Shown: positions 48,678-59,364 of the stretch, piece by piece
Layout: each line of letters opens with the position of its first letter
Position numbering within the stretch: the stretch's first letter is position 1
From: Rhinopomastus cyanomelas
Taxonomy: Eukaryota; Chordata; Aves; Bucerotiformes; Rhinopomastidae
Reading direction: 5' to 3'
Length of the DNA stretch: 64,000 nt
Assembly (NCBI GenBank): GCA_013400115.1
Contig: VXBP01007152.1
Coordinates: forward strand, 186,001-250,000
Made by a program: the position numbers and the translations under genes
The notes under the pieces: model-generated
The model's input: only the letters and a program-made list of their open reading frames with translations
What the model was told of the DNA's origin: nothing
Databases searched by the model: none

Positions 48678-49322
48678 TCCCAGAATCACAGAGTGTATTG
48701 GATTGGAAGGGGGCTCCTAAGGTGGTCCAGTCCAACCCTCTACCACAAGCAGGGACATCTCTAACTGGAACAGATTGCCCAGAGCCTCATCCAGCCTGAC
48801 AAGGGGCAATGGGTGTCAGCTGGAACATAGGAGGTTCCGTATAAATATCAGAAGGAACTTTTTCACAGTGAGGGTGACAGAGCACTGGAACAGGCTGCCC
48901 AGAGGGTTGTGGAGTCTCCTCTGGAGACGTTTAAACCTGCCTGGATATGTTCCTGTGTGACTTGGTCTAGGTGATCCTGCTGTGGAAGGAGGATTGGACT
49001 AGATGAATCTTTCAAGGTCCCTTCCAATCCCTAATGTCCTGTGATTCTGTGGTTCTTTGACCTTGAATATCTCCAAGGAATGAGACCTCTACCACCTCTT
49101 CCTGTTCTAGGGATTCACCACCCTCAGACTAAAGAACTTTTTCCTGATGTCCAGCTAAATCTACTCTTTTCCAACTTAAAACCTTGACCCCTTGTCCTAC
49201 TGTTCTGTACCCTACTGAATAGCTCTTCCCCAGCCTTCTTCCAGGCCCCTTTCAGGTACTGGATGGTTGCTATAAGGTCCTCTGGAATCTTCTCTCAGTT
49301 TCCCCATTCTGAAACCACCCAG
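48678..49322 (-). mobile_element. CR1 LINE, second subfamily, split by a nested CR1
   Basis: The left piece (48678-48800) begins with reversed CAGAATCACAGAGTGTATTG and reaches AGAGCCTCATCCAGCCTGAC. The right piece (49058-49322) resumes with CCTTGAATATCTCCAAGG and continues through AGAACTTTTTCCTGATGTCC. Together they follow the same order as the copies at 14656 and 22698. The interruption is the plus-strand CR1 at 48801-49057. Confidence 0.92.
48801..49057 (+). mobile_element. Nested CR1 LINE 3' portion
   Basis: This is dominant-family CR1 from AAGGGGCAATGGGTGTCAGC to CTAATGTCCTGTGATTCTGT, about 257 bp, inserted in an older CR1. The 4 bases TGAC occur on both sides (48797-48800 and 49058-49061), a possible short target-site duplication. 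CR1 usually makes none or very short ones. Confidence 0.93.
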
Positions 49323-50089
49323 GATTTTCTCGTTCTGTCTCCTTTTCTACAACCATGACTTAAACTACATCTTTATCTTTCCACAATTCTGCCTCACCTC
49401 CTGTCATGGTCCTCTTCTCCGGGACCTTCCTGCACCTGCAGAGGAACACGCTCAACCCCACCGCCATTCCCAGCAAACCTGCACAAAGCCACACAGGCAC
49501 ACATGTGCCTTTGCTGGAGCTGAAAACTTCCCAGGAGAGACCGTACCAAGCTGGCAGAACCACAGAGATCATCCAGTGAGACAGGAGAAGAATGAAAATA
49601 GTGTTTTTAATATCATTTACAGCAAACTTACAGTATGTATTTCACATCACATAGTCCTAAACTGCTCATCTGGAAAATATAAGCTGCAAAAATACAGAAC
49701 ACAGTACTCAAAATATATCGAGCATGTGGCTTCTCTTTTTCTTTTTTAAAATCAATTGTACAGTGAAACGTTTCCTTTTACAAACCGAGTTTTGGTTTTA
49801 GTTTGGAAGTGCTGCTCGACATCTGCAGAACTACCTGCAGCCAAGCCAGCCCGCTTCAAAGACCTTTCTGCTCAACGTTCTCCCCTGGGCGCTGTAGGAA
49901 AAGACAAACCTGCAGCCCGAGGTGGGGAGAGGCACCTGGCCTCATCCAGGCGCCACGAACGCCGCTACAGACCATCTGTGATGTCCTGGGTGGGAAAAAC
50001 CTTCCTCACACACAACCGCCCGCAAGGGCGGCTCTGCCCAGGTGACTGTGAAGAACAGCAGTGGTGCAAGGGACAAACAGAATCACGGA
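49323..50089. other. Unique sequence with 3' UTR-like AT-rich block
   Basis: 49590-49800 is AT-rich and ends in the minus-strand ATTAAA context described above. The rest is unremarkable. Confidence 0.4.
49607..49612 (-). promoter_or_regulatory. Candidate distal polyadenylation signal (ATTAAA)
   Basis: On the minus strand ATTAAA is preceded by several TGTA motifs (CFIm-type sites, for example in CTGTAAATGATATTAAA) within AT-rich sequence, and is followed by TGTCTC and TCTGTGGTTCTG. The block 49570-49800 looks like the end of a 3' UTR on the minus strand. It may belong to a long SLCO3A1 transcript or to an unannotated noncoding RNA. Confidence 0.35.
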
Positions 50090-50150
50090 ATCACTCCGGC
50101 TGGAAAAGACCCCTGGGATCATCGAGTCCAACCATCAAACATCACTGCCG
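50090..50150 (-). mobile_element. Short CR1 3'-end fragment
   Basis: The plus strand reads AGAATCACGGAATCACTCCG, then GGCTGGAAAAGACC and GGGATCATCGAGTCCAACC. This is a reversed CR1 terminus of another subfamily, about 60 bp. Confidence 0.75.
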
Positions 50151-51858
50151 GGTCTGGTAGGGAGGCAGGTAGACAGACAGTTCTCCAGTACCGTGGACCC
50201 CACAAAGGGCTCTGTGGAGGGTTTGAGCCATACGTGAGACAAACTGTATGGAGCGGTGTTGTTCCTCCAGCAAGACAATCAGTGTGGAAGCACACATCAA
50301 CAGAAGATCCCGCCCATGCACTAGCCACAAACACTTGCCAGATAATTCCTAAGCTTCTGAAGACTGGAGGAAACTATCACCAAGAACCTGGCTGAGAGAA
50401 GCATCAGGACTTGGAGGGCACATAGCAGACCTGCCTCAATGAAATGTCTTGATCCTGTTATTACATCATGGAGAAACGGGAGGGTGGAGAAGGGAGGGGG
50501 TTAAGGAACAAAGTTTGTGCCTAATTATATTTTTATTAGCCCCTCAGTATTTGCCAGAGCCGCAGAGGGGCCAGCTGGTTAAGATCAGGAGAACTTTCCC
50601 AATCTGCTTTGAATTTTATGCTCTCCAGTTTGCTCAGCTGTAGCGGCTGCTAAGGGATCTCAAGGGTGGAGAATAATGAGGTTACACAGGCAAGGCAGAT
50701 GCTCCTGAGCAACCCCTGCACCAGGAAAACGAGCAGAGAGAAACCACGCCAACTAGAACTTCATTCTTCCTCCACCATGAAGGAAACACAAACGAGGACT
50801 GGCTGCATCACACTGTCATTTCTGCTCGTGAACCACGTCAAGTCAGGAGCTGCTCTCGTCCTGCCTGTCTAAGCTGTCTCCATTCCCTCTGCTCTGGCTG
50901 GTTTTCATGCGGTGCTCGTGTCTCACCTCTACGGGACTAAAGGGATTTCAGCATCTCCTTAGTGCACACACTTCCCATCTAATGCCACCAATGCACTTCC
51001 AGCTCACATGACCCCAGATGTCCCCACGCCTGGAACATGCTATGAGCACACACAGCAGGATAAACCCTTCCTGCAGACTGCATTTGAGCGACTGCATCCT
51101 AACGAACACCACGCTTATTGGACTGTATTTACACAGGAGTCACGTAGAGCACAACACGACACAGCGTTCCGTTGGCGGTGGTAGGCACTGTGGGTTTTAA
51201 AAGGTCACAGCTCTTCCCCTGCTCCCACCCTGACCCCACCTCCCAGCGGACGCGGTGCCGAAGTGAGCCAAGAGCTCTGCTCTGCACGGTCGCAGCGCTG
51301 CTGGTTTTCTGCTGAAGGCTGCTCCGAGATGGGTCCTTGCCAAAGGTGGATGGTGGGAGCTCCTTTCGTGTACTCACATGGAGACTCCCAAACTCCAAGT
51401 GGTCACAGACCACTGGCAATGTTGACGGCTGTGAGAGGCAGCTGTGGACAGCCTCGTCACCATGCTTCACCCTGACAACACAGTGAAGGCAATGTGGGGC
51501 TGGAGACAAGCTACAGCTTGCAGGCCACCTGTGATCAACAGAGCACAGATGTGGTCCCAACTGAAGAGGGACCCTAAAGTAAGACTTCATTAAAAACAGC
51601 AGTGAGACTTCGAGAGGGATCGCCATCCTCCGAACAGGCAAGGGACAGGGGTCACCTCCTTTCAAGTTCACACAGTTGGAGTTGTGAGGCACCAGAAACA
51701 GCACCGAGGTGCAGTTTACACCGAGTGGTTAAATGCACTGGTGTTTGTGCGATGCTGCGCCGTGAAAGAAAAGGGGTTTGAAAGGCTAAGATACCTGCAG
51801 CAGAGAAAAACGCCTTTTGCTGTCCTACCAGCTGGTGATTCAGTTGGGAAGAACTCGG
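50151..51858. other. Unique sequence
   Basis: No gene is recognised. A minus-strand frame of 191 codons (51129-51704) has no domain, signal peptide or membrane segment that I can identify. Confidence 0.4.
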
Positions 51859-52367
51859 ATCACAGAATCATAGAACCATTAGGGATAGGAAGGGACCTCG
51901 AAAGAACATCTAGTCCAATCCCCCTGACACAGCAGGATCACCTAGAACAAGGTGCACAGGAACATGTCCAGGTGGGTTTTAAAACGTCTCCAGAGAAGGA
52001 GATTCCACCACCTCCCTGGGCAGCCCCTTCAGTGCTCTGTCACCCTCACTGTCAAGAAGTTCCTTCTCAAATTTATACGGAACTTCCTATGTTCCAGCTC
52101 ACACCCATTGCCCCATGTCCTATCAGTAGATGACATTGAGAAGAGCCTGGCTCCATCCTCCTGACACCCACCCTTCAAATACTTATAGACATTAATGAGG
52201 TCACTCCTCAGTCTTCTCCAAGCTCAAGAGACCCAGCTCCCTCAGCTTTTCCTCAAAAGGGACGTGTTCTACTTCCTTCATCATCTTCGTTGATCTATGC
52301 TGGACACAGCAGCTCTGTCCCCTTCTTGAACTGAGGGGCTCAGAACCAAACACGACGCTCCAATTCC
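51859..52367 (-). mobile_element. CR1 LINE, about 510 bp 3' portion
   Basis: The reversed terminus ATCACAGAATCATAGAACCA is followed by the C-terminal ORF2 region. It is truncated near 52367, after the segment reading CAGAACCAAACACGACGCTC. Dominant family. Confidence 0.94.
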
Positions 52368-53097
52368 CGGGAGGTTTCTTTTTCTGCTTCCGATCTAAGA
52401 GCTGTGCAAACACTGCAAATACAATTGCAGCACCTGCTTCACCCTAACACCGACTCGGCCGCGTCTGGCTTCATACTCTTCTCTTGTTTGCTCTCAGTAA
52501 TTACTCAAGTGAACGCGCTAACTGGTAGAAACGCTGCGAAAGGCAGAGAATTTCAAGCATCTGTGGGAGAATATTCCTGGAAAGAGGATCGTGAGCTGGA
52601 ATGCGGCGCCTTGGCTGTCCTGGAGCAGGGCATGTCCAGCGGCACTCTGCCCGCTGGCGCCGAGCGAGGCTCCTCTCACTCAATCGCCGAATCGCACACT
52701 TTTCAACTAAACATTTGAACCGATGAGAAAACTCCAGCAGAATTATCCCCCGTGATTTCCACATCCAGTCAGAACAAACCAGAACGCAGGGATGAGAAGG
52801 AAGCTTTTCCAAACCCCTCCGGAGCACAGGCGATCTACGGGAATGACCTTGGAGGCATTTTCTTGGTTTTCTCAGCAATTCGCAAGGAAGAAATAAAAGG
52901 GAGAATTTATCTGTGCTATAAATCTGTTGGCTGCGGCGGACTCGACAAATTTCTTATTGCTCTCTGCCATTTGCAGACACCGAGCTCCTGTGGAACAAGC
53001 CCAGGCTACAAACTGCCAAGGTATTGCTAATCTTCGCCTTTCTGAGGTGGGACACTGGGGTAACACTACAAAGAGACCCTGTCCCTGGAGGCACTCG
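52368..53097. other. Unique sequence
   Basis: No gene is recognised. 52580-52690 is somewhat CpG-rich. Confidence 0.4.
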
Positions 53098-53304
53098 ATC
53101 AGTCAGAAGGAACCTCTCCACAGTGAGGGTGACAGAGCACTGGAAGGGGCTGCCCAGGGGGGTTGTGGAGTCTCCTTCACTGGAGATGTTTAAAACCCAC
53201 CTGGATGAGTTCCTGTGTGACTCGGTCTAGGTGATCCTGCTGTGGCAGGGGGATTGGACTAGATGATCTTCTGAGGACCCTTCCAAACTCCAATGATTCT
53301 GTGA
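53098..53304 (+). mobile_element. CR1 LINE 3' portion
   Basis: The plus strand runs from TCAGTCAGAAGGAACCTCTC through TTGTGGAGTCTCCTTCACTG to CTCCAATGATTCTGTGAAAC. About 205 bp of the dominant family. It is the last CR1 before a stretch of more than 8 kb without one. Confidence 0.93.
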
Positions 53305-55489
53305 AACTGAAGCAAGGGTCTGACAAGAGAACCTGCGTATTCGGTGCATTCATCCTACAGACCCATTCTTGCAGTCACCTAACAGGAGGCTTCTCCCAAG
53401 TGCCCTGTGTCCTCCCAGGACTGAGGGATGCTCATGGCCGGGCGGCTGTGGCAAGGCTCCAGCTGAAAGAAGACCAGTTCGCGTTTGTGCTCGTGTCAAA
53501 GCAAACACCAGCATTGCTTCTGAGGAGACAGGACCTCCTTCTGCTCCGCCGGGTTCAGGGAACAGACAGTGCCCAGAGATTTTACTTGGCATCACTAGTT
53601 AATAAAGTACCTAATGTCTAAGAGCTGCTGAAAGGCCATTTTTCAGTGAAGCAATTGTATTAGGACTGAGATTGGCTAGAAATGTCAATGGAATGATAGA
53701 AAACATCGTCTGCAGCCTAGAAGTAATAGATTTAGTGTGTAAAAGCAGAACAAACTATAATATTTTGAGCATATGTAATACTAAGTGAGACCTGCTGTCA
53801 TCTCAGGCAAATTTAACTGTCAGTCAATAACCCCGAACACCTTCTATTGACTTGGTGGAGCAGAGCTGCGCTTTCCCGTCGGGAGGAAGGAAGAACTCTG
53901 GCTGGAGAAAGGAAGCCGATGTCAGTTTGCAAGAGCAGCCCGCAAACCATGGGCAGCACTGAAGGGTGAGGAATGCTTTTGGGGACTCTGGCAGGCTCAG
54001 CCACAATGTCCTGGTTGTTCCTTTCATCCTTGGATCAATCTCAACCATCAGAAAGCTCAAGCTGAGTGCCAAAGGCTCCCATCACACAGGAGCCCTTCCT
54101 AACGTCCTTGTCTGCCCTGTCAGGACAGGAGTCCTGAGTGTTCATGCTGGAAGGGAAGAATATTCAGAGTACCCTGGAGCTGCTGCCAACAAAAAGAAGA
54201 GTCTCAGCAGCAACACAGGGTGTTGGGAGAGGTTTAGATAAGAAAAGCCAAACCTCCTAACGCAGACGGGAGCGGGTCAGTGTTATTGCTTATGCTGAGG
54301 GGTGCTCTGCCCGACGCAGAGCAAGCCTGTGAACTCTGCAGGCATTAAGCAGATCTAGAGAGATCATGACAAACCTGCTTCTGTCTGCAAAGACAGTTCA
54401 CAGGAAATTAGGGGCATAGATGAGCATGGCTGTGTCTAAAGGCAGAGCGAGAGGAAAGTCTGGAAAGCCTCGTGAATAAAGGAACAAAGCTGTTATCACG
54501 TCAGCCCAGTGCAGCATCTGCAAATGTCTTTAATGCTGACAGTTCCCCATGTCAACCGCCAAGAATAAAAGAACCATCACGCCGAGATCGTCCAAGTCTT
54601 GAGCAAACATCCAGCCCAGCTCACCTGGCTGTGACAAACCCTCACATGGCAACAGCAGCTGTGGCTGACTTGGGGGGCTTCACAGTGCTGGCAGCCTTCA
54701 GGTCCTCTTGGGCTTGCTGTAGGGTGAAACTGCTGGTTATGAGAGGGAGTCACCTTTCTGTCTCCCAGAACGTTGTTTACTGAGGAAGAAAGATGTGTCT
54801 GAGACACAAGGGTAAACCTGAAGTGCTCTGCCTCCGACAGCAATAGGATGAACACGAACGACACTCTGATGGGGACAGGAGGGACTCCACATCTCACTCA
54901 TTCCCTTAATCTTTTAGTTTCTTTTGTAATGAAAAAAATGCCAGCGCATCTCAGCCATTTGGAAACACTCCAATCACTCTCCAAGTGTCCGCAGACCTTA
55001 AGTTCAGTCCTGAAGCAGTCTGAAGCGTAGCTAACTCAGCTAAATGGAGCTAATTCCTCTCTGCATCTTTCCCTTTTCACCTTCCCCGCAAGGTGAAAAC
55101 CAACCGAGATTAATAACATCAGCGCCGAGCGGTTCAGTGCCTCTCGCAGGGGTCTGGCAACGTGAGACCCCTATTAGCTGAATTCAGAGGAATGGAAGGT
55201 TCGTCTAGATAACTCAAATGTTGGCCTTTCTGGTCCCACCATACATCCAGGATGTGCTGGGCAAGGGCAGGAAAACGTTCTGGTTTCAGAATACAGCAAG
55301 AAGACTGTTCTGAAAATGCACCCCCTTGCTAACAAGGATGCAGAGGAATCAGTGCCAGTGATATCTGCACCAATTTTAGACTGGGGTCCCCTTCTGATTC
55401 CACTGGGGCTATGATCCGGCGGTATCTGTGTGAGGGAGAGGAAACCCCAACCTGAAGTCACGCAAGGCAACGGGACGATCCCATAGAGA
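53305..55489. other. Unique sequence downstream of SLCO3A1
   Basis: No gene or repeat is recognised. It could belong to an extended 3' UTR if the distal site at 49607 is used. Confidence 0.35.
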
Positions 55490-55508
55490 CTGCTTGAACG
55501 TCAAGTCG

Positions 55509-55514
55509 TTTATT
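55509..55514 (-). promoter_or_regulatory. Candidate polyadenylation signal (AATAAA)
   Basis: The minus-strand AATAAA is preceded by an A-rich run and followed within about 30-60 nt by GTTGCC...TTGGGG, a G/T-rich downstream element. It would give an SLCO3A1 3' UTR of about 3.5 kb. The call rests on motif and context only. Confidence 0.35.
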
Positions 55515-57732
55515 TTTTCCATCAGGCCATTCCTTAGCCGACAGCCACACAGGGAACACGGCGCCTGCAAGGAGCGAAGTCACTTTTCTGTCGAGATTGA
55601 GGTCTCCACAGAATCCTGAATTTCAATGCAATGTGGAGAAAAAAGACCTGACAGCGCTGGATCTGGACTGCACAGCTCAGCCCATGCCCCTGCTTCTGCT
55701 CCCGGGAGCGGGCATCATCCTAACTCCATCCCAGTTCTGAAGTTTCCCGCGTGGTTAAGGCAGTTGCGGGACGGAAGCGACATGCTGACACTGCGATTTG
55801 GGAAGCGAGAGGATGTCTGAGGCTCTTCGCTTGTTATTTGTGTCCCAAGAAACTGGGTCGTGGGCAAAACCGGCTTGTGGTTTTGAAACGAGGGGAAAAC
55901 CCAAAGAGCCTGCTGGGATGGCTGCAGGGTTTGGTCTGTGTGTTTGCCCTTAAACAACAGCTTGGGTCTTGAATTGGCACCAAAGCACTGACAGTAAAGC
56001 CCTTCACAAGGAGGACATCTGGCAGAACCTTACAGAAATAGACGAGCGGGATGGGGAGAGAGCTTTTCAACAGTCGCGGCGTCAAAGGAACGAAGAAGAA
56101 AAACAACAATCGTGCAGGAACTTTAAGTTACAGCTTGAAAAACAATGTAAGCAACCACGTTTCCCACACATATCCAGCGGAGACTAAATGAGGGGAAAAA
56201 ACCATCCAGCTGACAACAAATAATGAAAATGAAAATGTTTGTGCCCTGGAATCCTGTTTCTGTGACTGCGGTCAAGGGGAAGTCTCGACTGCACCGACAA
56301 ACCGAAGCTCTTGAGCAGCGCGAGTTTGTTTTGCGCCGTGTCAGCGTGCTGTTCTCCTTCACCTCAGACTTTCAGAGGGGAGAACAAAAAAAGAATGAGA
56401 AGACAATTGCGAAGGGGGTTATAGAACTCGCAGCGAGCAGGCTTTTAGAGAGGTCCTCGCCGGTGACATTTGTGTTGGAGCCCGGGCGCGTGCGTACGGT
56501 AGGAAATCATGAGCTAACATTTGAAACGACAGCGGTGTCAGTAATAAATCCGCGGAACGAAGAGAGCTGTACGGAACGATTTCAAAGGCTTACACTTGAC
56601 AATTATACATATTTTATGAGACAGCTCTGCACCCTGCGCCTTTTTTAGAGCCATTGTTTTATGGATGCGGTATCTCAGTTTTAGCAGACAGGCTACACTA
56701 AACCAACCTAACAGTCTAAAACAAAAATCATTTACCACCCGACACAACACTGGCACTGCAGAGCTTTGGAACTTTCTTCTCCTTAAACTCCTTCCTTTCT
56801 CCAGTGATTCTTAGCACGGCCAAAAACCAGGAATCAAGATCTGCAGTCACAATAGTGGTTGAGGATTTGGCACGGTGGAGTTTAGTTGATGCACCCTTCT
56901 TTTTTGTAATGCTGTGCGTAAATTACTAACACGTGTAAAGTCAGTCAAGTGGAAGCAGTTTGATGCCTCGTACTTGTGTTTCGATGGCTCGAGAAGAGCA
57001 AAGTCTGCTAATAAGGAGTGGAACACGAGTGGCAAGTTACCAACCCTCTGTAATTGTGCCAGCTCGGGGGTGTCCACTGCCAGCAATGGACAAGGACTTG
57101 GGGAAGATCAGCCCCTCCACCAGCTGCAGAGAAGTGACATCCAGCATTCACGTGCCAGGTCACTTCTCGAAACATCTGCAAGGTCGTAACAGCCTCAAAA
57201 CACAGACAAACAAAGGAGCTTTTTGATTACGATGCTAACCCTTGAAACCCTTCTGACATTTAGCCCATTGGAAATGGGTCTGGTTCCTGGGGAAAACTCA
57301 TCAAACACAATCAATTTGTGTTGCTTCCCAGCATGAGTGTTTTGGAAAGGAAAAAATATGCATGCAAAATGAGCCTGACCCAATGCTTCTTGAAATCAGA
57401 TGAAAGCTTCCCCGTGATTTTGCAGGCTCTGATAAGCCCGCAGCGCGAAAGCAGAGCCAAATCTGCTCCTGCGCGGGCGCCTCTCGAGGACCGGAATGAG
57501 AATTTCAGAGGTGCTCAATGCTGGCCAGTCTCTGCTCCCATAACCCAGCCTTCCACAGGAACACTATTTGCACATCTAAGGGCAAACAGTGGCCTTTGGG
57601 AAGAGAGATTCTCCCACCTTCCTCACCCCTGGCTTCCACTGAAAGCAGTGGAACCTCTCAGGTGAAAAAAAACAAAACAAGAAGAAATCAGTGGGGAGGG
57701 CTGTGGGATTAAGGTCCGTATTCCTTTCATCT

Positions 57733-57768
57733 TGTACACGCGCGCGCACACACACACACACACACGTA
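57733..57768. repeat. Alternating purine-pyrimidine microsatellite (CG)n(CA)n
   Basis: Strict alternation of pyrimidine and purine runs for 36 bases, with a CGCGCGC core followed by about nine CA units. This composition favours Z-DNA. Confidence 0.95.
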
Positions 57769-57805
57769 AAGAAAACATCCACCACACGGTTTCTAGATTG
57801 CAAAT

Positions 57806-57826
57806 TATATATATATATATATATAT
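57806..57826. repeat. (TA)n microsatellite
   Basis: A pure TA/AT alternation of about 21 bases lies 37 bp from the CG/CA microsatellite. Confidence 0.95.
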
Positions 57827-58932
57827 CTATATCTTTAAAAACTGGAGAGAACATAAACAGCTTCTCCATATATATAGATGTATTCACTGAGTCACAGAGA
57901 ATATGAAAAAACTATATTATGTAAATCATCACATTATCTGCAATTCTCCAACTGACAATTGTTTTTTATAGAGACACAGTGCACTCGTTCTCTTTTTTCT
58001 TTAAAAACATATTGTGTGTCTTCATTGGCTTGGTAGCGTATTAGAATGAAGGCGCATGGATAAAAAACGCAGAGGATTAAACAAACCCCTTGAGTCTCGT
58101 TACGTTTGGGCGAATGGAACAGGATCCTTCCCCAAACCAGCACAAGTAAATGCTCCCTCTGGAAAAGTGTCAGCGACTTAAGGGTTAACGTAGGCTTGAA
58201 AATAAGGTTTTAAAAAAATCTTATTAGAGGACTACAGAGACAAGTATTTGGAATTCATCCCCCCTTAAAAATGACAGCACGTTTGGCAAGTGTGAGCAAA
58301 TGTCTTGAACTTTACTGGGTTTGAGAGATCTGAGCACAGCTATTCACAGACAACCTCCAAGCTGCAATCTGCGAATGAGCCTCGGCTGGAAGGACTTGGA
58401 TACCTCTGACAGCACTGCTTGCCACCTGGAAGGGTTCCAGCAGCTCTCAAGGTATTTATTGTGAACTCGTGGCTGGTGACAGTGTGACTGGTGGAACAAC
58501 TCCAGCACAGCTCTCTCTTTGCCATTGCAGAGCGCAGTGAGTTTGAAGAGCACCCACCCCTCAGCCCGTGCCGTGGGGTTCCACGTACCTCTGGGACCCC
58601 ATTTGCAACCACAAACACCCATGGCTGGCACTGCCGGTACCATCTTGCTTTCTCTACGCCTCGCGCCCAAGCCTGTTCGCTTGCTGAGGTCTCCGACGAA
58701 CCTCTGCAGATGCCCTTCTTGGAAGCTCATACTGTCATCAAAGGGGCTGGTACCCAGCCACAGTGGCTCCTTGCTTTCCCCATCATCCTGCAGGGTGTCA
58801 CAAGTGATCCCACCAGAAGATGCTGTTCTCAAGAATCCTGCCTGGGTCTGACTTCGAGAAAAAGACAAAAGTTCCCTGTGTTGCCGCTGCTGTTTTGCAG
58901 TCGTGTTTCCTCACTCGTGCTCTCTTCTTGTT

Positions 58933-58938
58933 TTTATT
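58933..58938 (-). promoter_or_regulatory. AATAAA hexamer close to the SLCO3A1 stop
   Basis: On the minus strand AATAAA begins about 47 nt after the TAG. It is a possible very proximal polyadenylation signal, but the sequence downstream of it is A-rich rather than clearly G/T-rich, so use is doubtful. Confidence 0.25.
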
Positions 58939-58984
58939 AAAAAGGACCCTTGTATTATTAATAGAGTTCACCCCTCCACAGTCA

Positions 58985-59364
58985 CTATAAAACAGACTCC
59001 ATATTTTCACACCACTCATGATCTTCAAGGTTATAGATAAATTTTGTCCTATGTGATTGATTTTGGGGCACCGAGTCCCGCCCCAGATTGTCTAGGGTGA
59101 GAGTAGAGGCAAAAAACTCACTAGTGCTGAGACCACCTTCGTGGTTCTTGATGTATCTTTTATAGTTTTTCCTCAAGCACTGCCAGGTGGTTGTGTACAA
59201 GATGAATGCAAAAGACTTCAGGGCTATAGCGATGCTAACGTACAGGTATCTGTAGACCACGTTGTCGTACAGCGCGCAGGCTCCTTGCTCACCGCAGAAC
59301 GTGCTCCAGAACAGGCACGTGGAGTCAATTCCAGCCCCAAAGATCAGCGGAGGTGGGATAAAAC
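58985..59364 (-). CDS. SLCO3A1: SLCO3A1 terminal coding exon (OATP3A1 C-terminus)
   Basis: The exon is 380 bp: two bases completing a glycine codon, 125 codons and a TAG stop (58987-58985). In order it encodes the end of TM11 (GFIPPPLIFGAGID), the last extracellular loop with three cysteines (TCLFWSTFCGEQGAC), TM12 (about YLYVSIAIALKSFAFILY) and a cytoplasmic tail of about 75 residues. The tail contains KRYIKNHEGGLSTSEFF and ends WCENMESVL. This ending is that of vertebrate OATP3A1 isoform 1 rather than other SLCO members, so the identification is firm. The final S-V-L fits a class I PDZ-binding ligand (inference). The reading frame is intact. The acceptor AG is at 59366-59365, after a T-rich tract. 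Confidence 0.96.

Larger units (their letters stand above)
55490..58984 (-). other. SLCO3A1: Probable SLCO3A1 3' UTR
   Basis: This is non-coding sequence directly after the stop codon, free of CR1 copies for about 5.7 kb, which is unusual in this window and suggests constraint. It contains CA and TA microsatellites near 57.7-57.8 kb. AATAAA hexamers on the minus strand lie at 58938-58933, 58460-58455 and 55514-55509. The last is followed on the minus strand by G/T-rich sequence (around 55450-55475), as expected downstream of a cleavage site. The 3' limit is a guess; transcripts could end earlier or run further (see 49607-49612). Confidence 0.45.

Noticed and set aside
51129..51704. 191-codon minus-strand frame
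   Set aside because: No domain, signal peptide or membrane segment is seen; the composition is like noncoding DNA.
56223..56648. 141-codon plus-strand frame antisense to the putative SLCO3A1 3' UTR
   Set aside because: No recognised domain. It is antisense to a likely UTR and shows no promoter or splice evidence.
58344..58868. 174-codon minus-strand frame just after the SLCO3A1 stop
   Set aside because: It lies in a different frame from the SLCO3A1 coding exon, within the presumed 3' UTR, with no recognisable domain and no splice support.
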